Positions 7,151 to 14,312 of a DNA stretch of 41,310 nt are shown here, one piece after another. Position 1 is the stretch's first letter; every line of letters starts with the position of its first letter. Both the position numbers and the translations under genes were made by a program. A model generated the notes under the pieces. That model was not told the DNA's origin and did no database searches. It saw only the letters and a list, made by a program, of their open reading frames with translations. The DNA comes from Nocardia niigatensis NBRC 100131 (GTDB taxonomy: Bacteria; Actinomycetota; Actinomycetes; Mycobacteriales; Mycobacteriaceae), in NCBI RefSeq assembly GCF_000308655.1, contig NZ_BAGC01000105.1:1-41310 (forward strand), in the 5' to 3' direction.

Positions 7151-8089
7151 ATGCACACCGTTGCCGTTCTCGCGCTAGATCAGGTGATCCCGTTCGACCT
7201 GTCCACCCCGATCGAGGTCTTCTCACGGACCCGCTTACCCGATGGGCGACCCGGCTACCAGGTCCGGGTCTGCGCCGAGCACGGAGAGATCGACGCAGGA
7301 GCCTTCACCCTTCGCGCCCCCTGGGGCCTGGAGGGCCTCCAGGACGCGGACACGATCATCGTGCCGGGCGTCACCGATCCCACTGCCACGCTCCCGCCCG
7401 CCGTATGCGAGGCGCTGCAGTCGGCCGCAGCCGACGGCACCCGGATCGCCTCCATCTGCGCGGGCACCTTCCCCCTGGCTGCCACCGGACTCCTCGCCGG
7501 GCTACGCGCCACGACCCACTGGCGTGCGGCCGGGCTTCTGGCCGCCACCCACCCCGACATCGACGTCGACCCGGACGTCCTCTACGTCGACAACGGTCAG
7601 TTCCTCACCTCGGCCGGCGCCGCCGCGGGTATGGACCTGTGCCTGCACATGATTCGCCGTGACTACGGCTCGGCCGTCGCCGCCCACGCCGCCCGCCTGT
7701 CGGTGATGCCTCTCGAACGCGAGGGCGGACAAGCACAGTTCATCGTCCACGACCACACCCCCACACCGCAGGGCTGCGAGCTCGAGGCGCTGCTCACCTG
7801 GCTACAGGAAAACCTGGCCCGCGACCTCACCCTCGCCGACATCGCCAAGCAAGCCGGGACCAGCACCCGAACCCTGATCCGGCGCTTCCGCGACCAAACC
7901 GGGACCACCCCACTCCAATGGCTCCATCGAGCCCGCATCCGCCAAGCACAGCACCTCCTCGAAACCACAGAGCACTCCGTAGAACGCATCAGCAGCCAAG
8001 TCGGCTTCGGCTCATCCACCACCTTCCGTGACCGCTTCAAACGCACCACCGGCGTCAGCCCGCAGACCTACCGGCGCACCTTCAGCTGA
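7151..8089 (+). CDS. GlxA family AraC-type transcriptional regulator
   Basis: A 312-aa regulator with two domains. Residues 1-190 form a DJ-1/PfpI sensor domain, with FDLSTPIEVFSR and the cysteine elbow IASICAGTFPLA (Cys103). Residues about 210-310 form an AraC-type double helix-turn-helix (LTLADIAKQAGTSTRTLIRRF; then VERISSQVGFGSSTTFRDRF; and FKRTTGVSPQTYRR). GlxA-type proteins activate divergent metabolic genes, and its placement opposite a DJ-1 operon fits that. A GGGGAGG ribosome binding site lies upstream of the ATG. The ligand is unknown. Confidence 0.9.
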   Translation: MHTVAVLALDQVIPFDLSTPIEVFSRTRLPDGRPGYQVRVCAEHGEIDAGAFTLRAPWGLEGLQDADTIIVPGVTDPTATLPPAVCEALQSAAADGTRIASICAGTFPLAATGLLAGLRATTHWRAAGLLAATHPDIDVDPDVLYVDNGQFLTSAGAAAGMDLCLHMIRRDYGSAVAAHAARLSVMPLEREGGQAQFIVHDHTPTPQGCELEALLTWLQENLARDLTLADIAKQAGTSTRTLIRRFRDQTGTTPLQWLHRARIRQAQHLLETTEHSVERISSQVGFGSSTTFRDRFKRTTGVSPQTYRRTFS

Positions 8090-8398
8090 ACCAGCGACTC
8101 GGAGCCGCCGCCGATTCGGCATTGGTCGCTACGCTCTCCGAGGTCGACGACGACCGCTCCCAGGCTTCGCCGATGCACACGGCCTGCGGGCCTGTGCTGG
8201 ATCCGCACCGATTGTCAACGGAACGCCAATCCAGACCTATGTGTCCATTGAAAAAATATCGAGCATGTGAGCGAATTTCGAATGGGCCAATCAGGCAAAA
8301 CGCGCCAGATCCGGGATCGGTGTCTAGTTGCCGATATCGAATTCGAAGTAAACGATCTGCGGGTGCGGGATCGGCAACGGGATTGTGTTCCTAAGATC
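8090..8398. other. Intergenic, no gene seen
   Basis: Convergent gap between the GlxA-type regulator and the exported DJ-1 gene. AT content rises between about 8220 and 8400. No strong hairpin with a T-run and no coding pattern was found. Confidence 0.5.
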
Positions 8399-9277
8399 TC
8401 AGGACACTTGTAGCCTGGTTGCGACGCGTTTCATGACCTCCTGCAATGAGCCGATCATCGGGGCTGTGCGCGCTTTCGTTCGGGCGGTCAGTTCCGGTCC
8501 AGCCAGCTCCGGGGTACCAACATTGAAAAGGGGAGTAGGCGCGTATTCAGCTTGCAGGATAGCCTCGCGTGCCGCTTCATCGCCGTATAGGATTTGAATC
8601 AGCCGCACCGCAATCTCGAAACCTCCGGTTGCAGGACCTGCGGTGATGCGATTGCGATCCTCGACCACGTTGCCGGGAGAATGGATCGCACCTACATAGG
8701 GCAGCAGGTGCACAGCTTGGAAGTTCGCAGTGGCCCGGTAGCCCTTGAACAGACCTGCCGCCCCCAACAGCAGGGGACCGGTACACGAACCTGCGATCCA
8801 ACGGGCTCGGGCACCGCGGTCGGCCAAGAATTCGAGAGTCCGAGTATCTTCGAAATTGGTGCTGCTGGTTGCTCCTGCGTAGAGAACATCCAAGTCGCGA
8901 GGACAATCTTCATAGCTGGTGGTCGGTCGTGTCGGAAAGGTCGGTACGCCTATCACCACCTCGTCTGTGTTTTTCCAAACGAGATGTGTATTCACGCCCG
9001 GCATCATGCCGAATGCCGTATACGCACTGACGATGTCCACCGGCCAGTAGCCGGGAGCGACAAGGATGGCGATCTCGAGCTTGCGCCCATCGGTGGAACC
9101 AGACAGCGGCGGCGGCTCGCTCGCTTGTGCAGCCGTGCTGTTCTCGGGCTTGTTCAGCAGTTCGTAGCCACCCCATCCGAGTGCGGCGGCGCCTGCCGCC
9201 CCGATGGCGCCGCCCAGCACCGCGCGCCGCTTGAAGGGTGTGTTGCCGGAGCTTCCACCGTCATGATCAACCGTCAT
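8399..9277 (-). CDS. Exported or membrane-anchored DJ-1/PfpI family protein
   Basis: A 292-aa protein with an N-terminal targeting segment: FKRRAVLGGAIGAAGAAALG has a twin-arginine pair (residues 17-18) followed by a hydrophobic stretch, as in Tat signals or uncleaved anchors. The DJ-1/PfpI domain starts at about residue 66 (LEIAILVAPGYWPVDIVSAY). The elbow cysteine is in WIAGSCTGPLLLGAAGLFKG (Cys165), followed by RATANFQAVHLL and TAGPATGGFEIAVRLI. Exported proteins of this type are often found near GlxA-type regulators. Most of the family is cytoplasmic, so periplasmic placement is notable. There is no good Shine-Dalgarno before the ATG; substrate unknown. Confidence 0.82.
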   Translation of the reverse strand: MTVDHDGGSSGNTPFKRRAVLGGAIGAAGAAALGWGGYELLNKPENSTAAQASEPPPLSGSTDGRKLEIAILVAPGYWPVDIVSAYTAFGMMPGVNTHLVWKNTDEVVIGVPTFPTRPTTSYEDCPRDLDVLYAGATSSTNFEDTRTLEFLADRGARARWIAGSCTGPLLLGAAGLFKGYRATANFQAVHLLPYVGAIHSPGNVVEDRNRITAGPATGGFEIAVRLIQILYGDEAAREAILQAEYAPTPLFNVGTPELAGPELTARTKARTAPMIGSLQEVMKRVATRLQVS

Positions 9278-9799
9278 GCGTTAATTCAGTCACCAGCGCA
9301 CCAGAGCCGCTACGGGTTGTACTGCCACGATTCGACGGATTAGCGCCAAACAGCCCTCCTCCCAACTGGACTCCCCGGCAGGTCGCGGTTGGATTCAGCA
9401 AAGACATTTGGCCGCCGTGCGGGATCGTGTTGTGACCGAGTTGGGTCGCAGCCTTCAAGCGCACCGGCTCGGACAGCACCTTCCGCACGCAGGAACGGTC
9501 AGGACCTCATGGGCCCTTATTTCACTGCCCCTCAAGAATTCCGCGAACCAATTTCTCTTCACCAATACGGACGGCCCCGGAACCACAAACCAGAGCCGCC
9601 CTCGACCGCTGCCCCCCAGGGGGACGGGACCGCGGCCTCACCGCGATCATGCCAACCCGCACCGACAGAACTGGTCCGCTCGATAGCACCATGCCTCGGG
9701 GACCAGCCCTGCTAGCGCCAGCTTCCGTTCAACTGGACCCCACATGCCTTGTCCCGTTCTGTCGATGTCGATGGACCCGTGATCGATTGGGTGCGTGTC
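9278..9799. other. Non-coding or degraded stretch
   Basis: No family could be recognised in any frame. Open frames in this part are short and lack ribosome binding sites. The sequence runs on to the VOC pseudogene on the minus strand. Confidence 0.45.
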
Positions 9800-9950
9800 C
9801 GCGTTCGCTAGGACCGCGAACCAGCAGCCGCCCCAGACTGCGAGCAACGCGGGCTTGGGCGGTTCCTTCCAGCCCAGTACACCGGTAAAGAGCGCCCGCA
9901 TGCGATCTTCGGCGCCGGGGTGGGCAAGCAATCTGGACGTGACGAATCAT
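9800..9950 (-). pseudogene. VOC/glyoxalase-like family protein, broken
   Basis: From ATG 9950 the frame reads MIRHVQIACPP. After a one-base insertion in the C-run near 9920 the family sequence continues as GAEDRMRALFTGVLGWKEPP and KPALLAVWGGCWFAVL. This is the usual N-terminal half of VOC-fold (glyoxalase/bleomycin resistance) proteins of actinobacteria. The homology stops near 9815, before the second half with its remaining metal ligand. Non-functional. Confidence 0.7.
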
Positions 9951-10027
9951 GGTTCCCCGCCCTGCGTCCGTTACGGGACAAGCGTACTGTTTGGCGGCGA
10001 CGACCGCCGACTGAAACGTCCGGAACT

Positions 10028-10062
10028 GCCGCAAACCGCGCTGACCGAACCGGCCAGCGTGG
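10028..10062 (+). repeat. 35-bp palindromic repeat, copy a
   Basis: GCCGCAAACCGCGCTGACC followed by GAACCGGCCAGCGTGG. The core (CGCGCTGaCCG ... CGGcCAGCGYG) folds into a 10-of-12-pair hairpin. Copies b-e are at 10648, 11248, 33278 and 34749. Copy a lies upstream of the F420-type gene at 10234 and matches copy b at 32 of 35 bases. Confidence 0.85.
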
Positions 10063-10233
10063 TACCGCCGGCGGCGAGATCGACGGCGGCCCAGAGACAT
10101 CCGCTACTGCCGCTGATCGCTCGGTACAGCCAGCCGCGGCACCGCCCTATGACCGTACTGATTTGCCAAACCACCTCGATCCATACGGCCAACCGACTGC
10201 CACCTAGGGTCCGCCGCGAGCGCGGCAGGCAGC

Positions 10234-10620
10234 ATGGAGACCGTGCCCTTTTCACGCAACTTGGCCCGACTCGAGCGCCGGGTCATCAACCGTCTGGCAT
10301 TCCGGATGATGCAGTTGGTCCCTGCCTGGGCAGTGCTGGTGCATCACGGGCGCATTTCCGGACGCGAATACCGAAGCCCGGTGGCAGTGTTCATCCATCA
10401 CGACCGGTATCGCATCGCCTTGAGCCATGGCCGAGAGTCGGACTGGGTCCGCAACGTGTTGATGGCGGGCAGGTTTGAGCTCGAGTGGAACGGGCGAACC
10501 GTCACATTGGTAGAGCCGATACTCGGATCCGACCCGACCTTTCGTTGGGCGCCATCGTCCGTGCGGCTGCTGTTGCGCGGCGCGGGTGCACCGGACTACC
10601 TGGAGGCGCGGCCCGCCTGA
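10234..10620 (+). CDS. Nitroreductase/deazaflavin (F420)-dependent family protein, DDN-like
   Basis: A 128-aa protein of the split-barrel DDN/DUF385 family, which in mycobacteria includes the F420H2-dependent nitroreductase Ddn and related quinone reductases. Supporting segments are VLVHHGRISGREYRSPVAVF (the typical TTGRKSG-like loop, here HHGRISGREY), YRIALSHGRESDWVRNVLMA (shortened Y/G-x-S-x-WxxN signature) and FELEWNGRTVTLVEP. The HGRESDWVRN motif fits the F420-phosphate binding site. The length is typical. It is bracketed by copies a and b of the 35-bp repeat and has no operon partner. The substrate is unknown. Confidence 0.85.
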   Translation: METVPFSRNLARLERRVINRLAFRMMQLVPAWAVLVHHGRISGREYRSPVAVFIHHDRYRIALSHGRESDWVRNVLMAGRFELEWNGRTVTLVEPILGSDPTFRWAPSSVRLLLRGAGAPDYLEARPA

Positions 10621-10647
10621 TAGCGCCTCCACCGGACGCACTCATGT

Positions 10648-10682
10648 GCCGCATGGCGCGCTGACCGAACCGGCCAGCGTGG
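10648..10682 (+). repeat. 35-bp palindromic repeat, copy b
   Basis: It starts 27 bases after the stop of the DDN-like gene and lies in the tail-to-tail gap with the next gene. Same orientation as copy a. The hairpin has no T-run, so it is not a typical intrinsic terminator. Confidence 0.85.
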
Positions 10683-10712
10683 CGCGAGTTAGGCGCTGGG
10701 TGGGCATCTGCG

Positions 10713-11189
10713 CTAGTCATCGACCGGCGCTGACTCTTCTACTCGATGCCATCCGAACCACATGTCGGTGCCCTCGACTCGATACCGATCGCCTTTGTCG
10801 AATCGCATCTCGGCCACCAGTTTTCGAGCGTTCGCTGGAACCTGACGATGTGTGGCCAGCAGAGCAGCCAATTCGTCATAGCGGGCATCGATGCCGCCGT
10901 GGCCTGGATGACTGTCGGTTCCGACCTCGCCGGCCACGTAACGCTGATCCCAGCGAGCGAAGATCGCCCACCATTCCAGCTCCCAGGCCACCGCTTGCTC
11001 ACTCGCAGGCCAGACGTTGAAGAGATACCCGCCCTCGACGCGATCGAAGGCCCAGCCCTCGAAATAGTGTGGCCGCCCATCGATGTCGGCGAGCCCTTCA
11101 CGCGGCCAGTCATAGCGCCCCGATTCGACGTACACACGCTCGAAGCCATCGGCAATCAGGACTGTCTCGTCCCACTCGTTACCCAACAC
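10713..11189 (-). CDS. Conserved hypothetical protein, Trp-rich
   Basis: A 158-aa soluble protein, unusually rich in tryptophan and acidic residues: ESGRYDWPREGLADIDGRPH, YFEGWAFDRVEGGYLFNVWP, AWELEWWAIFARWDQRYVAG. Codon usage is normal for the window. I do not recognise the family. The pattern of repeated W/Y-G and D/E residues suggests a compact beta-rich fold, with no signal peptide and no membrane segment. It stands alone between copies b and c of the 35-bp repeat. Confidence 0.7.
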   Translation of the reverse strand: MLGNEWDETVLIADGFERVYVESGRYDWPREGLADIDGRPHYFEGWAFDRVEGGYLFNVWPASEQAVAWELEWWAIFARWDQRYVAGEVGTDSHPGHGGIDARYDELAALLATHRQVPANARKLVAEMRFDKGDRYRVEGTDMWFGWHRVEESAPVDD

Positions 11190-11247
11190 GGCCGAATGCT
11201 AGCCCGGAGCCACAGCGATCGCATTGCTCGCGACAACGCCCTGAAAT

Positions 11248-11282
11248 GCCGCATACCGCGCTGTTCGGATCGGCCAGCGCGG
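11248..11282 (+). repeat. 35-bp palindromic repeat, copy c
   Basis: GCCGCATACCGCGCTG then TTCGGATCGGCCAGCGCGG. It lies about 60 bases upstream of the start of the hypothetical gene (minus strand, start 11189). Same orientation as a and b; the a-b and b-c distances are 620 and 600 bases. Confidence 0.8.
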
Positions 11283-11396
11283 CCCTGCGGAAGACCAACT
11301 CCGTGAGATCTGGGGGGGTGTCCCTATGGATTTGGTCAAGTCGATCGCTCGTGGTTGGGCGAGTCGTCGGGGGTGTTCGGCGCAGCGGTCTCGATG

Positions 11397-11795
11397 TCAG
11401 TTCAGTCGTAGGAGACCGGCGTTGGTGGTTCGGAATCCGCAGGCGTCGCGATAGAAGTTGTCCAGGTGTGGTTCGTAGTCGACGTGGAGCCATTCGACAC
11501 CGAGTTCGCGTAGGTCGCTGATCAGGGCTTCGACCAGGCTGGCGCCGATGCGCTGATGGCGCAGGTCCGGGGCGACCGCGGTGTCGAGGAGGAAGGCATG
11601 TCTTCCCCCGTCCCAGACTGCGTGCACGAACCCGACGAGCCGATCACCGACGAACGCTCCGACCCATGACCTGCTGTGCCGTTCCAGACGCGCCTTCCAG
11701 GGGGTCAGCATGTGGTCACCGCCGAAAGCGTCGGTGTGTAGCTGTGAGAGTGCTTCGTCGTCGACAGCGAAACGAATGCGCAGATCCGCGGTCAT
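11397..11795 (-). CDS. GNAT family N-acetyltransferase
   Basis: A 132-aa protein with the GNAT fold: SWVGAFVGDRLVGFVHAVWD (strands 2-4), LLDTAVAPDLRHQRIGASLV with the acetyl-CoA pyrophosphate loop (R-x-x-R-I-G, a Q/RxxGxG/A variant), and WLHVDYEPHLDNFYRDACGF, the usual C-terminal N/D-FY-x-x-x-GF. The length is slightly short but complete. It lies alone between the hypothetical gene and the IS110 element, all on the minus strand. The acceptor is unknown. Confidence 0.85.
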   Translation of the reverse strand: MTADLRIRFAVDDEALSQLHTDAFGGDHMLTPWKARLERHSRSWVGAFVGDRLVGFVHAVWDGGRHAFLLDTAVAPDLRHQRIGASLVEALISDLRELGVEWLHVDYEPHLDNFYRDACGFRTTNAGLLRLN

Positions 11796-11848
11796 GCTGT
11801 CCTCTCGGCGCAGATCGTCATCATGGACTTGGTCAGGTCATCGTGGCA

Positions 11849-13093
11849 TCACGGCGATGCTGGAACCAGCGTATTTCGGTAGGGCTGTTTGGTTTTGAGC
11901 ATGGCGTAGAGGACGTCGCAGCGGCGGCGGGCCAGGCAGATGAGGGCGGCGTTGTGTTTCTTGCCCTCGGTTCTCTTGCGGTCGTAGTAGCAGCGGGAAG
12001 CGGGGTCGTGTAGCGCGGCGAACGCGGACAGGAACAAGGCGCGTTTGAGTTTGTGGTTGCCGGACCGGGCGGGGTGCTCGCCGCGGATCGAGGAGCCGGA
12101 TCGGTGGGTGACAGGGGCGATGCCGGCGTAGGCGGCCAGATGGCCGGAGGAGGCGAAGCCCTAACCGTCGCCGACTTCGAGCAGGATGCGGGCTCCGGTC
12201 CTGACTCCGACGCCGGGCATCGAGGTCAGGACCTTGGAAAGAGGGTGCGCATCGAGCATCCTCTCGATGTCGTCTGCGATCGATTTCCTCTGCTGGAGAA
12301 CGGATTTGAGTTGGTCGGCCAGTTTCGGCAGGACGACTTCGGCGGCCTTGCTGCCCGGGACTGTGACCGTCTGGGCGGGCAGTGCGGCCAGGATCTCCTC
12401 GACCAGGCGGGCACCTATGCGGGGTGCGTGTTTGACCGCGATAGCGGTCAGTTTCCGTCGCCCGGCGGTGCGGATTCCGGCGGGGCCGCCGCAGCGGGAC
12501 AGGATCTCGAGGACCGCTGGGTGGGTGACTCGTGGTCCGAGGACTCGTTCGAGGGCGGGATGGATGCCGGTGAGCAGGCCGCGGATGCGATTGCTGGTGC
12601 GGGTCGCTTCACCGGCGAGGTCGTCGTCGTATCCGACCAGGACACCGAGTTCGGTCAGGGCTTCGTCGCCGGTATCGACCCGACGCAGCGCGTGGGGCAT
12701 GGTGCGGGCGGCGTCGGCGATGATGAACGCGTCGCGGGCGTCGGTCTTGGCCTGGCCGGGGTAGAGGTCGGCGATGCGACGCATCGCCAGACCGGGTAGG
12801 TAGGCGATGTCGTGGCCGCAGGCGCGGGCAACAGTGACCGGTAGAGCTCCGATGGTGTTGGGCTGGTCGACCACGATCAACAGCCGACCGTGGCTGGCGA
12901 GTCGATCGAAGACCGCGCGCAACTTGGCCTCGTCGTTCGGTAACGCCCGGTCGTGCAATCGTTTTCCGGCCGAATCGAGCCCGACCGCGTGATGTTCGCC
13001 CTTACCAACGTCAACGCCGCAGTACACGGCATACGCCTGTGTCAACCGTCGTTCCTTCGTCGCATCGAACCCGGACGGCCGCCGATCCGGCAT
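11849..13093 (-). pseudogene. IS110-family transposase with in-frame amber codon
   Basis: The frame gives a 414-residue IS110 recombinase. The N-terminal RuvC-like DEDD domain has YCGVDVGKGEHH (first Asp), LLIVVDQPN and KTDARDAFIIADAAR. The C-terminal Transposase_20 domain has LTSMPGVGVRTGARILLEVG, FASSGHLAAYAGIAPV, HRSGSSIRGEHPARSGNHKL. A TAG at 12161-12163 splits the frame after residue 310 (VGDG-stop-GFASSGHL); the frame on both sides is the same, so a single base change from a serine or similar codon explains it. The serine-containing end of the Transposase_20 domain, needed for recombination, lies after the stop. Probably inactive unless the amber codon is read through. Confidence 0.88.
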
Positions 13094-13290
13094 CGACGCC
13101 CGGCACCCACGTTACGAAGAGACCTACGTTCGGCCCTGTCCCTATCAGCGGTCCGTCGATGCCACCAGGACCCGGCGACACCACCCCCCGGATCATGCGA
13201 AAGACAGGGGCAAGAAGTCATACCGGGCCTGGCGACCGTGGCCCTGGTTCAGGACCATGAAGAAGGTAACGGGGGCTTTTTCGGCTGTTG
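13094..13290 (-). ncRNA. Candidate IS110 bridge-RNA region
   Basis: About 200 bases of non-coding sequence precede the IS110 recombinase gene on its own strand. In IS110-group elements this 5' region encodes the structured bridge RNA that guides recombination. Several GC-rich inverted segments are visible (for example GGCGTCGATGCCGG near 13090). I have not folded it; the call rests on position and family knowledge. Confidence 0.35.
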
Positions 13291-13307
13291 GCGACGCAGG
13301 CGGTGTT

Positions 13308-13665
13308 TCATGCCAGCAGCTCGAGGGCGTCGAAACGGTGCGTGGCCCAGATGGGGCGTGAGGGCTCCTGCAGGTATGGCCGGTCGGTCGCCGTGGTGCC
13401 GTAGACGCGGGTGGTGCGGGTGTGTGGATTGTTGGGTGCCCAGCCGGGGTCGCCGCTAGCGGCGAATGTCGCCCAGTCGGTGCGCATCTTGTCGGCGACG
13501 TGGGTGAATTCGCTTGCGGCGTTGGGATGGGCATGAGGGTGCGCGGCGACTTCTGTGGGGCTGAGGGTGCCGAAGACGAGCAGGAAGTCCAGGCAGTGCG
13601 AGGCGCCCTGTCGGGAGTTGAAACTCCAGGCCAGTTCGTAGAACTGGACACGTCCGCCGCCGGCA
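13308..13665 (-). pseudogene. Type B carboxylesterase, C-terminal fragment
   Basis: The minus-strand frame reads YELAWSFNSRQGASHCLDFL, then HVADKMRTDWATFAASGDPG and ATHRFDALELLA-stop. This is the C-terminal part of carboxylesterase/para-nitrobenzyl-esterase family proteins. The usual H of the catalytic triad maps near GASHCLD, and MRTDWATFAASGDPGW is the standard closing motif. About 115 of ~500 residues remain. Upstream the homology stops abruptly at about 13665, where an opposite-strand pseudogene begins. Confidence 0.7.
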
Positions 13666-13675
13666 TGCGCGGACT

Positions 13676-14300
13676 GCGCAATCCTCAACAGCTTCACCAA
13701 CATTCGGCTCCCGACGCGGGTCACGAACTCCGGGATCGACCAACAACAGATCGAGCCCGTCGACTCCAGCGTCGTCGCCGCCTCGCTGCGAACCGCGTTC
13801 GCGCACGCCGAACGGTATCGAGTCATCGACTGCTGGCGCCCGATCGTCCCGGGCCTCAACAACAGCGCCGAACACCTGCAATGGGACTGGAACTGACCAA
13901 CCATGCCCACGCGACGGAATTCACCGGCCCGTTCTGCAAGGCCCAGATCTAGGAGTACTTCCAGGTCCACGGCCTGCCAGAACCCTACGAGGAAGGACCG
14001 CGACGCAAGATCCTGCCCGAGACGCTCGGGCAGCGGATCCTCCTCACCGCAGCGCAGGCATACGGTGTCGGATCGCCGTTGTTCCGGAAAACCTCTTGCG
14101 CGGTGACCTACGCTCACCAGGTCGCCGACTACAACGGCCACTACAGAATCCGCGAGCTGTGCGACATCTGCCCGGTCGCGCAGATTCAGCGCGGCGACGC
14201 CGCGTGGAAGCGCCCCAACGAGGAGGAGGCGACGAGTTCGCACGCCAGCTCGGCGGAAAGCTCATCGAGATCAACGGCTGCGCCGATACGAGGCGCGGAC
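13676..14300 (+). pseudogene. Radical-SAM-like protein, multiply broken
   Basis: Three pieces in different frames join into one protein: TNIRLPTRVTNSGIDQQQIE with RVIDCWRPIVPGLNNSAEHL; then GLELTNHAHATEFTGPFCKA, EYFQVHGLPEPYEEGPRRK and FRKTSCAVTYAHQVADYNGH, ELCDICPVAQ; then EFARQLGGKLIEINGC. Breaks are a frameshift at about 13880, a TAG at 13950-13952, and a frameshift at about 14232. The WRP(I/L)VPGLN segment and the C-terminal CxxCP cluster resemble the rear half of radical-SAM enzymes of the spore-photoproduct-lyase-like group; the CxxxCxxC N-terminus is missing. The family name is tentative, the pseudogene status is clear. Confidence 0.55.
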
Positions 14301-14312
14301 TCGGGTCGGGGG

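Larger units (their letters stand above)
11800..13290 (-). mobile_element. IS110-family insertion sequence
   Basis: It contains a nearly full-length IS110-type DEDD recombinase gene and about 200 bases of untranslated leader. IS110 elements lack terminal inverted repeats, so the exact ends cannot be placed by eye; the limits given are approximate. The left limit is between the GNAT start (11795) and the recombinase stop (11849). The right limit is before the esterase fragment at 13308. Confidence 0.7.

Noticed and set aside
10028..11282. Integron cassette array
   Set aside because: Repeats bracket single genes, but no integrase gene, no consistent attC core sites (GTTRRRY/RYYYAAC pair), and genes point in both directions. 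Kept only as an unexplained repeat pattern.
11324..11843. Similar 17-bp words (ATGGATTTGGTCAAGTC / ATGGACTTGGTCAGGTC) on both sides of the GNAT gene
   Set aside because: Short and imperfect; may relate to the IS110 right end, but there is no second supporting feature.
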